A stretch of DNA of 64,000 bases, from NCBI GenBank assembly GCA_029844215.1, contig CM056738.1:66369593-66433592 (forward strand), given 5' to 3'. Below, in pieces: positions 23,585 to 34,671 of this stretch. This stretch comes from Przewalskia tangutica. Lineage: Eukaryota; Streptophyta; Magnoliopsida; Solanales; Solanaceae. Position 1 is the first letter of the stretch. Every line of letters starts with the position of its first letter. The translations under genes were made by a program, and so were the position numbers. The notes below the pieces were generated by a model. It ran no database searches. It was not told where the DNA came from and saw only the letters and a list, made by a program, of their open reading frames with translations.

Positions 23585-24446
23585 TTGGATTTCGAGGATA
23601 GTTGTGGGATTGTTGTCTCTGGAGGGTGTTTAAGCTACCATCTCAATGTTCGGATGTCGCCTTTGAAACCTTGTAGGCGGAAGTGTAAGTTCGGTCGATT
23701 GGTTCGATGTTGGCAAGTTCGCATAGTTGGTTCAGCTTGTTCCAACAGATCGGTGTGGATAGTGAGAAGCTTGTCTAGAAGAAGTTCTGGCAGCTCAGAG
23801 GAATCGTGCGGATAATCGGCGACGACGCTTAGAGTTCAAGTTGACGGTCGGTCTTCTTGAAAGTACCACCCCGGACAGGGTGTGACGAGCTTTGGAAAAC
23901 AGAGGAAACTTAGCCCGAGTTACTTTGGGCCTTTTTGAGTTCATGTGAGGACTAGGCCAGGTTGCCTATATGTTAGCATTTGCCGTCCGACGTGGGAGGC
24001 AGTGCGTCCGGTCTTTCGTATTGTTATGTTCGGGAAAGTACCGGAGATCCATCCAGAGTATTCCCAGTTAATGATGACCACGTTAGGGATAGTAACCGCG
24101 AGTTTTGGAAACGGAAGCAGTATCAGAATGTGGTAAGAGTTCGAGTGTACGACATCCTCAGGGATCGCAAGCAGCCCGGTACCATTTGTTGGGTCGTCGG
24201 AGCAAAGCTCGCGACAAAGTGACAAAAGTGGTACCATTTGTTGGGTCGCCTGAGAAGGTTAATGCCTCAGGCAAAGTGACAAAGTGGTATCTACGGCGAG
24301 TAAAGAGAGAAGCGAGCATGCATGGCGAGCATAGATGTGATCATTTCTTTTATAAAGAGAAGGTGCGAAGGAAGTATATTTTAGACCCCGGTAAGAAGTG
24401 GTTTGTGGTGATGATTAGAGGTGTTTCCTCGTGGACTTTGATGTAA
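23585..24446 (+). pseudogene. pol: C pol remnant: integrase C-terminal part
   Basis: Only the end of pol survives. At about 23630-23700 the text YHLNVRMSPLKPCRRKCK corresponds to the integrase motif read as YHSKIRMAPYEALYGR in A2. At 23818-23945 the C-terminal module follows in broken frames (RRLEFKV, FLKVP, then SPSYFGPF-like sequence). Chromodomain coding is not clear: instead, from 24156 there is a 78-bp stretch duplicated in the 5' LTR, followed by tandem copies of GGTACCATTTGTTGGGTCG. The catalytic core is absent, so this cannot encode an active integrase. Confidence 0.75.
24179..24290 (+). repeat. Tandem repeat containing LTR/PBS-junction-like sequence
   Basis: Two units of about 51-57 bp, each starting GGTACCATTTGTTGGGTCG and ending ACAAAGTGACAAAAGT or GCAAAGTGACAAAGT, then GGTATC. 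GTGACAAAAGTGGTA is also the exact LTR/PBS junction of element C (21884-21898). Confidence 0.85.
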
Positions 24447-24543
24447 GTAGTTACGCAGGTGTTTCTGTGACCAGCTGTGGCAGGATTGTTCGTAAGTGTA
24501 GTAGTGAAGACTATCTTGCGCGTTCGTTATGAGACTTAGAAGG

Positions 24544-24578
24544 AACATTCGGGACGAATGTTTCTAAGGAGGGGAGAA
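24544..24578 (+). other. C palindrome and polypurine tract
   Basis: AACATTCGGGACGAATGTT (24544-24562) is an 8-bp perfect stem with a 3-base loop. AAGGAGGGGAGAA (24566-24578) abuts the 3' LTR. Confidence 0.9.
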
Positions 24579-27500
24579 TGTTATACCCCGTATTTCCAGA
24601 GTATGTACGTAAGGACGTACGTAGAAAATTTGAACTTGAGAATAGGCTTGGCCGATTTACTTTGTGCACAACACCCGTAGAGTCGTTTTCGACGAAACGT
24701 TTTCACGACTTCGTAGGGAAAATTCCGCTATGTCATTTCTAATTTTTGCGGATTTTTCGAGAGACGAACATTTTGGACCAACAAGAGGGCGACACTTGTC
24801 ACCCTCTCATTGGGAGGACTGGGCGGAAATGGCTTGGACGATTGGAGTGGCTTTTGTCAAGTCGTAGGGAGGATATTTTGGTGGTAGATGGATAAGGTGT
24901 ACTTGGGTGAATCTTGCCCTACACTTGCATAGCACTTGGCTAGATCTTGGCCATTGGTTGGCCTTGGCTTGTATAAATACCCCCTTTGATGAACTTCTTC
25001 ATCCATAAATTTGCCTAAGTCTTGAAAGCTCTCCTCCTCCCCTTGTGTTGAGTTCGGCAAGGGCCCCCTGTGTCCGAGAGCACCCCACTCTAGGGTGCTA
25101 GCCAGAGTGTACCCACCAGCCTAGTTGCTTTGATATAATACCCTCTTTTTGTGGTGTAGAAATACTCTCCAAAGTATTGTTATAATGCCCCAATTACCTT
25201 AGCCGGATACCTTGTTGTATTCGAAGGTTATACCTATACAAAAAACCCAGAAATACTATTATACTTCCCGTCAGTCAAAACCAAACCCTAAGGAAAATCT
25301 CCATGGTTAGTTGGAGTAATAAGTAGAAGTTGGTTAGAACTTCAAGGGTTGTTTGGAGCTGGTCTGAGCGCTCGAGTAGAGCTAAACCTTGCTCAGGATC
25401 GACATTTAAACTCGGATAATTATGGGCTTATCGAGGTAAATATCTTGTCCTCTATTGTAATTGGAAATTACATGTTGTATGATTATATAGTTGAAGTATA
25501 CTATATAGAATCGAACGTAGTTATCGCAATGTCTTTTGACTTAAGCTGAATAATAAGAAACCTTTTGAAAGAAGAGTCTCGAATTGTATTTACATAGGAT
25601 CGTTCTGATGAGACTTGTAGCTTTTCGTGAGTAGAATTGTACCCGTCGGGTTAGATGTATAACCCCTCGGTTGGCTTGGTAGCGGCCTCGATAAAGGAGG
25701 AGATTTCTGTTATGGGGAAGGTCTCGCCGAATTTTCTAGAATGTTCTACGATGAGGTCTAAATGTTAATAAGCGCCTTGTGGCCTTATAGGTTGAAGTAC
25801 TACGTGTGGCGCGATCTACTTGGCTTAAGGAGTAGCGACGGTTGGAAGTACTTGAGCGTTTTGCTATTAGTCGATACTCGTCGCGAGGTATGTGAACCTC
25901 TTCCTATCTCTTCTAGCATGATATGTGTGAACTATGTAGTGCGAGAGCGTACGTGCTAAATGTATTTGATTGGTTTAAAACATAAAGTGTTATAACGGCT
26001 TTATGGGAAGTTGGTTATAACGACTTTATGTTGGTAAGAAAATACTTGTGGTTTTTAAAAGGTAACGATTTGAACTATAAGCGCTTATTATGTGTTAATA
26101 AAGAACTTGAAGTATTTCAAAAGATTTTTGAATCATTTGAAAGAAGAAGAAATACTTGGTTTTGAAAACTTAAGAGTTATACTAGCTTTATGGGAAGTTA
26201 GGTAATAACGCTTAAGAATGTTTCTTGATTTGAAATCGAATGTGTATCGACAAACCATCGCAGCGTTAATAAAAGGAAATGTTTTGTGATTAAGTATTAT
26301 TAAAACCGAGAAACTTCCATCCGCATGAAGCTAAGATGAGACAAAATGATATTTCCTAGATCATGGTCTTTGTACTAAGATTGTTATAAACAAGAATATC
26401 CTACTCACATATAAGGCTTATGTTTCTCAGATAGCTTAAAAAGAGAATTATATTCTTAAATGAATAAGACTATGAACTACGAAACCTTTCTAAAATAAGA
26501 AACTTGAACATTGGAAATTAGGCAAACTTGAACATTGGAAAAGAAGGTTGCTACTTGATTTTACAAAGAGAAGAAATTGATTTACTTTAAAAAGATAATC
26601 ACTCTATTGTTATATACTACGGGTATTGTGTGACTTTTGTGAAAGTAACATATCTTTAAAGAGTTATGTATAAAGTACTTTGGGGATAAAAACCCGATCT
26701 CGTTAATCATATAGTAGAAGGTACCTTATGTGTGAATAACTTGATTGTATTGGTTTGTGATAGCCTTGTAATACCTTCGTGTTGATTTGATAAGTAATCA
26801 TATTAGGATGCTACGTGTGTTAGTATTCTGTGATGTTTGTGTAAAGGGATTTTCCCTTGATTGTGCTTATGATGTTTAAACGATAAACTGTTATGTTGGT
26901 ATTTATACCACTCACCGTGTTTCCGGGGGTTAAGTCGCCTCCGTCGCGGTAGACTCGTGATGCAGGACCATGATTCGAGAATACCGCATGCGGTCCCGGG
27001 GCCTATGCGCGAGCTACGAGAGTTCCGGTGTTAGTGTGCGGCCTTTATGGTCATGCGTCTATGTGGCGTGCGGATCGCGAGTCGGGGCGATCTTTGGGAG
27101 TAGCTACCCTCGATGCGGGGTTATACCTCATGCGGGCCTATGAGATTGGCCTATGCGGAGCTGCGGGGAGTTCCAGGGCTAGACGCGCACATTTGATATT
27201 GCGGGCGAGTGACCAGCTTTGATCATGTGACGGTCTAGACAGATATCATGATTCAGTTTATGACCTTGTTAGTCTTGTAGGTGTTAGTAGTCGGCTATGC
27301 CTTCGCACTTACCTGCATCGCTTTATTTGGGCACAGTGGGACACATTGTTCATGTGTTCCTTGGTGTTTTTCTATCATCGATCGCGGGATGAGGAAGGTA
27401 TTCCACGCATGATTGATGTTGTGGCGTGAGACCCATATTTATGTATTTGAGTGATGACTTCGGCGGCGTGAGTCACGACTTGATATGACCGCTTATTTAT

Positions 27501-28014
27501 TGGAATCGTAGTTTGGTTATCATACATGTCTCGCTTTATATAGACTACTATGATTTCATTTACGTATTTTCGCCGCATACTTGCACTGTCAGATCGACCT
27601 CGCTTCGGGCCGTTCATGCCGCAGTAAAGGTACACCGATCATTGATCCTCGCTCTTAGGTCATTCAGCGTTGGGAAAGCTCCGTTTCTCGGAGGCTTATC
27701 AGTGGTATAGTTTCTGTTGTTGTAGGTGTTTACATTCGAGGGGTATGGCGGGCCTGTCCCCGCCATTGTTGTCATATCATTTCTTAAGGTGCAGAGTCTT
27801 GTTGTGGGCAGGGTTTGTAAAAAGGATTAAACTGTTCATGTTGGAAAAAGTTGTTATTTATATATATATGCCGAAAGGCAAGTTTTCCTCAGATTACTGT
27901 TTGTACTTCATTTGTTCATGTATGTGTTTTATGTTCCGCTGATTACTCTGATGTTGTATCACTAGGGTGCCCGGGGTAAGGCACCAGTCACGGGCCCCGA
28001 AACGGGTCGTGACA
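24579..28014 (+). repeat. C 3' LTR (3436 bp)
   Basis: TGTTATACCCCG ... ACGGGTCGTGACA. It carries the normal LTR end that the 5' copy lacks (27600-28014), including GCCGAAAGGC at 27870-27879. TATA box at 24972-24979, palindrome at about 24784-24808. The GC-rich minisatellite is at about 26930-27190. Followed by the duplication GTGAC. Confidence 0.93.
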
Positions 28015-28019
28015 GTGAC

Positions 28020-28656
28020 GAACCTCTAGTGAATGGGAGGATAGGGTGAGAAGTACCTTGAGTTAAGAGAGAGATTTATTTCAGACTAAGAATGAGAAGT
28101 TAACTGTGACGATGAGTCGGGTTATGGACTCATTTCGGGTCAGCCGATAGTACGAAATGGGGTGATGTCAGTTGGTAGTGGCCCCGCTATGGGGTAGGAT
28201 CCCGGGGATGCAAGGCCCAAGTCTAGTTGATCGTTGTACGAGTTCGTGGATGCGTTCCACCGGAATCGGGTCGTAAGGACCGAGAAGAGCCTTAACGGAA
28301 TGTAAGTAACAATATGGCCAAGTTTGGTTAGTAACTCCAAGGATTGGAGAACGTAAACAAAATTTGAGATTTTGTACGTTTACTAAATGAGTTTAGAAGC
28401 ACGAAAGAATGACAAGTAAGGAAAAAAGGAACCTCTAAGGATCCCGTGTTCTAGGAGATCAGAACCTTCGACTTTATGAGAAGGGGTAGCGACGGAAGGT
28501 CCATTGATATGTTTACGTATGTTAGGCGATGGCGGTGTGGCATCGTTAGGCTTGTGAGTATTGATTGATAGGCATAGTATAGAGATTGTGCGGGTTTGTA
28601 TAGCGTGACAACCGACTAAGAACATTCGGGGACGAATGTTTCTAAGGGGGGAAGAA
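28020..28656 (+). other. B interior, distal part, with PPT
   Basis: Resumes B after element C. No pol frame is present. It contains the block shared with C and C' (28131-28275). It ends with the palindrome AACATTCGGGGACGAATGTT (28621-28640) and the polypurine tract AAGGGGGGAAGAA (28644-28656). With 17359-18653 the B interior totals only about 1.9 kb, so B is a gag-only element. Confidence 0.82.
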
Positions 28657-28946
28657 TGTTACACCCCGTAAGTCCATAACATGTATAAGAGAATGTACGA
28701 AAGGAAACAAGACTTGGAAATTAGTACGAAAGGAAGAATTGTTTTTCCGACGGAAAATCTTCCGAACGTCGGAAAGGAAAAATGTTCGTTGTTGAGAATT
28801 GGATTCTCAAAATGCATTATTTGAAGAGTATGGAACTTTTAACCTTATGGAAATTTATTTTTACGGATTTGGTCACGTGGGGCCCACCCGAGGAATTTTA
28901 CGTTTTTGTGGGGCCCACGAGGGTTACAGAATTTTATGGACGAATG

Positions 28947-28972
28947 AGAGGGTGACACGTGGCACCCCCTCC
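28947..28972 (+). promoter_or_regulatory. G-box palindrome in B LTR
   Basis: GAGGGTGACACGTGGCACCC has the plant G-box core CACGTG at the centre of an imperfect inverted repeat, about 190 bp before the TATA-like box at 29141. The same position in D LTRs also has CACGTG. Confidence 0.65.
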
Positions 28973-30960
28973 ATGATGTTGGACGAAATATTGCAAGGGT
29001 GTTATGGTCATTTGACCTATGTAGATGATAAGTCTTCTAAGCTTGATATTGTTGACAAGTCAACTTGTCCACCTAGGCTTGATCCAAGTGAAACCCATCC
29101 TAACCTCACATTTGTGGACATCTAAACCCTCCATTGTGTTTTATAAGGTTACTACTAGTGCAAGACTAGCTCATTTACACTTAGAAAAATTAGAGAACAA
29201 TTGTTCTTCACTTGTTGCTCTCGGCTTTGTCCAACTTTTCCACACAAAATTTTGTAGTTTTGATCCATTAGCCACAAGACTTTAACCCAATGTCCCCAAG
29301 GGTATTGTAAGGTTATCTCAATAGAAATATTTCGGAAAAAACGCATTTTTACGTTAGTCGCAAGGCGGAAACTAATGGAGTTCTTCAACTTTGAAGTTGG
29401 AACTTGAAGATGGGTTCTTCATAGGCCTCTAAGGAGTGCTTGGAGCGGATTGGAACTTAAGGAAAGGAGCTAAGAATTTCTAAGGCGCGACTTTGGATCT
29501 TGGAAATTTTAAGGGCTTGGAAAGGTATAAATTTTGTCGTTTTAGTAGTTAAGACTTACTTATTGTTGTAGATATGGATTTTAGCAAGCATGTGTTATAT
29601 AGTGTGAAGTTTGATATGTTTATGGGCTATTGGAACCCTAATCCGAAAACTAGCATGTTTAGCTTTAAGATTGGAATTCAAGTTGATTATTAGTTTAAGT
29701 CGTCGCATGTTGAATAAAGAAGGAAATTGTAGTTGTTGAAGTTGTTTATGACTAAATAACATGTTGACCTAAGAACTTGAAATTGGAAAAGGATTGGAAA
29801 AGACGTAGTGTTATTGGTTATATGTTGGCCGAGAATGGCTAGTGAAGTATTATACTATTTGGTATGAATTGTGGGGCGGAATTTTACACGTATTGTAAGA
29901 CGTGTAATCCCCTTTGTTTGGTTGTTGTTTGGAGCCTTAAATGTGGCGTGTTGGTTATTGTATTCGGCCTTGAAAAAGGTGGCAAAGTGAGTAGAAACAA
30001 AGGAAGTGCTGCCCGATTTTCCGTAGAATTAGAGACCGTATACTTAGTATTATTCTACGTTAGAGGCTAGAAGTTGATAGTCTTGTTGTGACCATTATAG
30101 GTTGACACTTCTACGTACGGCGTATTCGGCTTAGCTCGTGGATTTAGCCGAAAAGGTATGTGAACTATCTCCTCTTCTAGCATGATTCCTTAAGATTAAG
30201 AAAGTATGTTCTACTCCTTAAATGATCCATTCCTTGGTTGTATTTGGATTGCCTAGAATAGAATTTGTTCTATGAACTTCCTTGATTGTACTTTGATGTT
30301 TAAATTGTAAGTTGTAAAATCCATTTTCTTAGTGAAGTTTGGATTCTTAAAAGTGAAAGTATTTTACTTAAAGTACATAGAGTCTTGAAAAGGAAGTGGT
30401 TTCCAAATCTTTTGGGCTAGTGCCTTAGTCCCAAAATCCTAAAGGTCATTATAATGACTTTAGGGGAGTCAAAGGAGTGATTTACTTAATTGTTTTAAAA
30501 AGAGGAGAAATGACATGATTTAAGAGAAGTAACCTGTTTTAAAGGAGTGAGTTACTTGAGGTTTAAAAGTAGAAGAAACTTGTTTTCTATATATTAAGAG
30601 ACTTGAAGTGTTTTGAAAGTTAAGAACTTGATTTGTAAGTATGTGATACTTGGTTTTAATAGTATAAGTCTCTTGGTTAAAAAAGGAATGAATATGTCTA
30701 AAACCATAAAGGGTTATAACGGCTTTATGAGAAGTTGGTTATAACGGCTTTATGGAAGGTTTAGAAAGTTGTCTATTTTGATTAAAGGGCATAAGTTGCC
30801 TAGATTGTGAAAATTTGAAGTTACTTGATTTCAAGCCTTGAAATGAGTTTTCTAAACGTGTAGTAACTTACTTTGAAAAATAGACATGCCTTGATACTAC
30901 GGGTGTTAGTATCTTGGGATTTTACATAAAAAGGAGTCTTTTGAAAAGAATGTACGTACG

Positions 30961-31479
30961 TAGTACTTTGGCCTGTTTAATTGAGAATAATTCTATGTGA
31001 TGCCTTGATTAGTACTTTGGCTTGATAAATTGAGAATTTGTCTAAGAGCGCCCTGATAAGTACTTTGGCTTGTTAAATGAGAATTATTCTATTTGTGCCC
31101 TGATAAGTACTTTGGCTTGTTAAATGAGAATTATTCTATTTGTGCCCTGATAAGTACTTTGGCTTGTTAAATGAGAATTATTCTATTTGTGCCCTGATGA
31201 GTACTTTGGCTTGTTAAATGAGAATTATTCTATTTCAGGCCCCGATAAGTACTTTGGCTTGTTAAATGAGAATTATTCTATTTGTGCCCTGATAAGTACT
31301 TTGGCCTGTTAAATGAGAATTATTCTATTTGTGCCTTGATAAGTACTTTGGCCTGATAAATTGAGAATTTGTCTAAGTGTGCCTTGATAAGTACTTTGGC
31401 TTGATTAATTGAGAATTATTCTATGTGTGCCTTGATAAGTACTTTGGCTTGTTTAGTTGAGAATTGCCTATGTGTGCTG
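30961..31479 (+). repeat. 47-bp tandem repeat, 11 units
   Basis: Units start TAGTACTTTGG or AAGTACTTTGG at 30961, 31010, 31058, 31105, 31152, 31199, 31247, 31294, 31341, 31389 and 31437. The five central units are nearly identical (GGCTTGTTAAATGAGAATTA core), the outer ones more diverged, which fits expansion from the middle. It lies inside the B LTR downstream of the promoter. Confidence 0.93.
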
Positions 31480-31574
31480 GAAATAGCCGGTTGTGTGCTA
31501 TTGGTATATCAGTCGTTTCGGGGTCATTCCCCGGGTTTGTGGCATTTGCAGATTCCGTGGAATTGCTACCCACG

Positions 31575-31760
31575 ATGCGAGGAATACCTCATGCGGGTCC
31601 GTAAGGACTTATGCGGGTGAAATAGTCTCATGCGGGCGGGTCCAGCCTATGCGCGAGAATACCTCACGCGAGTCCGTAAGGGCTTATGCGGTGAAATAGT
31701 CCCATGCGAGGAATACCTCACGCGGTCCACGCGCCTACGCGGTGAAATAGTCCTGCGAGT
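31575..31760 (+). repeat. GC-rich minisatellite in B LTR
   Basis: About three units of some 60 bp built from AATACCTCATGCGGGTCC, GGACTTATGCGG and TGAAATAGTC. Related ATGCGG-rich arrays are at the matching place in A and C LTRs. CG content is high in an otherwise AT-rich LTR. Confidence 0.82.
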
Positions 31761-32663
31761 AGGATGGTTAAATGATACCGCGCGGATGGTCTGCTTTTGA
31801 TCATGAGCTTCCTATTTTATATTGTAAGGATACTATCGCTTACTCTCATTGTTAGTAAGGCACAATGTGTTGTAATTTGATTATCATATATGTCCCGGAT
31901 TTGGTTGTGTTACCCATGGTCATGCTTTACGATGTGGGATTCCGGGGCATGAGACCACGAGGCATTTAGGACACAGGTGGGACTTGGTGTTCATGTATCC
32001 TTATTGGTATTATTACATCATGGACTGCCGGCAGTGAGGAAGGATTCCACGGGCATGATTGATATTTTGGGCGTGAGACCCATAGTTATATTTGAGTAGT
32101 GACTTTGAGGCTGCGTCCACGACTTGATATGATCGCTTATGTGTTATGCATCGTAGGTTGGCTATCGCACATGTCTCTGCTTTGTTTAGATCGTTATGAT
32201 TTTATTACAGATTTCATCGCTCACATACTTGGTACATTCTTCAGATCGACTCCTTCGGCTGCGTTCATGCCGCAGGTTTAGGTACGCAGTTCGGTGATCG
32301 GCAGGTGTAGGATCCTGCTCAGGATTTTTGGATAGCTCCCTCTGTTCAGGAGTTTATCTTTTGGTATATATCCTTCAGTACAGGCTTTGTACAGTTTTGG
32401 GTACGGCGGGGCCTTGTCCCGTCATAGTTCAGTATAACTCTTAGAGGTCTGTATTCATATGTGGGATTGGACTCATGTACAGTGTAGTGTCTTTCATTAT
32501 GTATATTATATGGCAGCCTTGTCGGCTTTGCCTTGCACGTACGTTGGTTTTAAGGAAAAAAAATGATGAGGTGTTATTTAATTTCCGCAGTTTACTTAGT
32601 TGTTAAGGTAGAAGGGTGCCCAGGTAGGGCACCAGTCACGGGCCCGGGGTTCGGGGTGTGACA

Positions 32664-34671
32664 ATAAGCAAGTTAAGAAATCCCCCTAACTTCTTATTAG
32701 CCTTATTCATATACACTCTCATTTTATTTTACTTAAGGCACTAGCATGTCTTTTATAAAAATCCGGGAATTTAACCCAAAGTACTACATACTTCCACTCT
32801 TTTTAAAAATGACTCTTTTTCATATAAAACTTCCAAGATACTAGTAACCGTAGTATCAAGTCAAAATTACTTTTCAAGACAAGTCACAATACCTTTAAAA
32901 ATAAAGTTAGGTTTCTAAATCAAGTGACTCATTTTCTTATAAAATCTTAGGCAATTGATGCCTTAAAATCAATTTGCCTTTCATTAAATCAAGTCATTTA
33001 TCTTTCCATAAAGCTAATATAACCAACTTCTCATAAAGTCGTTATATTCACTTTATACCTTAGCCAAATACAATTTCCTATCCAAGGGACTTATATGTTT
33101 AAAACGAAACAAGTATCACATACGTTAAAACTCTTCAAGTCCCTTAACTTTAATAAAACTTAAGACATCCTTAATACTTTCAAAGAAGTGAGTTAATCTC
33201 CTAACTCACCCGACTTGGCTATTCATAAAACTAGTAAAGGATATCAAGGTCTTGTACGTCTACCGTACTATATACGTGCAACTAGTCATGCTCAAAAGAT
33301 AGGAAAGTTCTACATACCTCTTCGGGTCAAACCACTTGCCAAGTACAATATCCCGCCCGTAGTATGTCAACCTATAATGTCCACAATACGTCTATTAACG
33401 TCTTACTTCAAAAGTAGAATATTATAAGTGTAAAGTTACTAAATTCTACGGAAAATCGGACATCACCTCCTTTGTTTCTACTCACTTTGCCACCTTTTTC
33501 AAGGCCGAATTCAATAACCAAACACGCCACATTTAAGGCCCAATCAATGCAATTAACAATAGGGGATTACACGCCTACTAGACGTGTAAAATTCCGTCCC
33601 ACAAAAGATATCAAACTAATACAAACTACTAGTCCAATTCGGCCACATTGAGTACAATAAAACCAATTCTTATCCAATTTCCATTTCAATCCAAGTTGTT
33701 AGCATAACATGATATCAAGTCGCAATCGATTATAACTACTATAATCTTCAAGTAAGTAACATGCGACGATTCTAATAAACGACCAAATTGTAATCCAACT
33801 TCACATGGCTTAAATGACATTTCGGATTTAAGGCTACAATCAATCCATAATAATTATAAAACTTCAACACATAAACTTCATGCTAGCAACATGTAAAGCT
33901 AACAACAATATATATAATCTTGTAACACTTTTAAGAGACAAGATTATTACCTCAACGAATCTTAATCCAACTCCAAATCCGAAGTCGCTCCTTAGCAACT
34001 TAGAGCCTCTTCAAGACACTTCAATCCGCTACTTGAGACCCTTAGAACAATACCAACAACTTTCCTTCAAACTTCCAAACAAAACCTAGAAAAGCAACTA
34101 GGTTTTCACCTTGCGACTAATACAAAAACTATCTTTTTCCGGGATTTTTCTATTGAGATACACTCACAATACACTCATGAACCTTGGTTTAAAGTGTGGA
34201 GCTTAATGGACAAGAAACAAAAAAAAAATTCTTTTCAAATGAGCTTGAACCCGAGAGCAAGTCTTGGTGTTCTTGAAATTCTTGAAATTTTTTCTAAGTG
34301 TTGGACTTAGTCTTGCTACTAGTACTACTATATAGCACAATGGAGGGTCAAGATGGGTACAAATGTGAGGCTTGGATGAGTTTCAATTAAATATCAAGAC
34401 TTGTGGGCCCTTTGACTAAGTCAATTTTCTCAAGCTCACTACTTGCAAGACTTGTCATCTTAAGACTATGGTCAATGACCATTTTGGCCATGTCCCATTT
34501 CGTCCAAGGCAACCATAAGGAGGGGGTGACACGTGTCGCCCTCCCATTCGTCACAATATTCATTTTCCGACAATTTCATAATTCCGATAAATTTTTTACA
34601 AGTCTCAATCTTAACGTTAGGAATTCTCACGTACGTTCTTAAAACACGTCCTGTAAATACGGGGTGTAACA
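32664..34671 (-). repeat. D1 LTR, promoter half (minus strand)
   Basis: Read on the minus strand this begins TGTTACACCCCGTATTTAC at 34671 and runs for 2008 bp before B interrupts it. It matches 55571-57581 (D2). It has a TATA box (TATATA, 34329-34334, minus) and the G-box GACACGTGTC at about 34528. The LTR end should lie left of the window, beyond B. Confidence 0.9.

Larger units (their letters stand above)
18654..28014 (+). mobile_element. Element C, complete, nested in B
   Basis: A gypsy-type LTR element of 9361 bp bounded by a perfect 5-bp duplication GTGAC at 18649-18653 and 28015-28019. Parts: 5' LTR 18654-21889, PBS 21894-21905, gag remnant from 22094, integrase tail 23585-24140, polypurine tract 24566-24578, 3' LTR 24579-28014. 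Protease, reverse transcriptase, RNase H and most of integrase are absent. It split element B and is younger than B. Confidence 0.93.
28657..32663 (+). repeat. B 3' LTR (4007 bp)
   Basis: TGTTACACCCCGTAAGTCC ... GGTTCGGGGTGTGACA. The longest LTR here. It has a G-box palindrome (28947-28972), a TATA-like TTATAAG (29141-29147), an 11-unit tandem repeat (30961-31479), a GC-rich minisatellite (about 31575-31760) and the CTGCG hairpin (32249-32265). It is followed directly by a minus-strand D LTR; the next five bases ATAAG are the expected right copy of the B target-site duplication. Confidence 0.92.

Noticed and set aside
28799..29125. A 108-codon frame starting in the B LTR as a host gene
   Set aside because: It ends just before the LTR TATA-like box, lies within LTR sequence and has no domain signal.
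30961..31479. 47-bp repeats as a centromeric satellite
   Set aside because: Only 11 units, wholly inside an LTR with clear ends; no higher-order array in the window.
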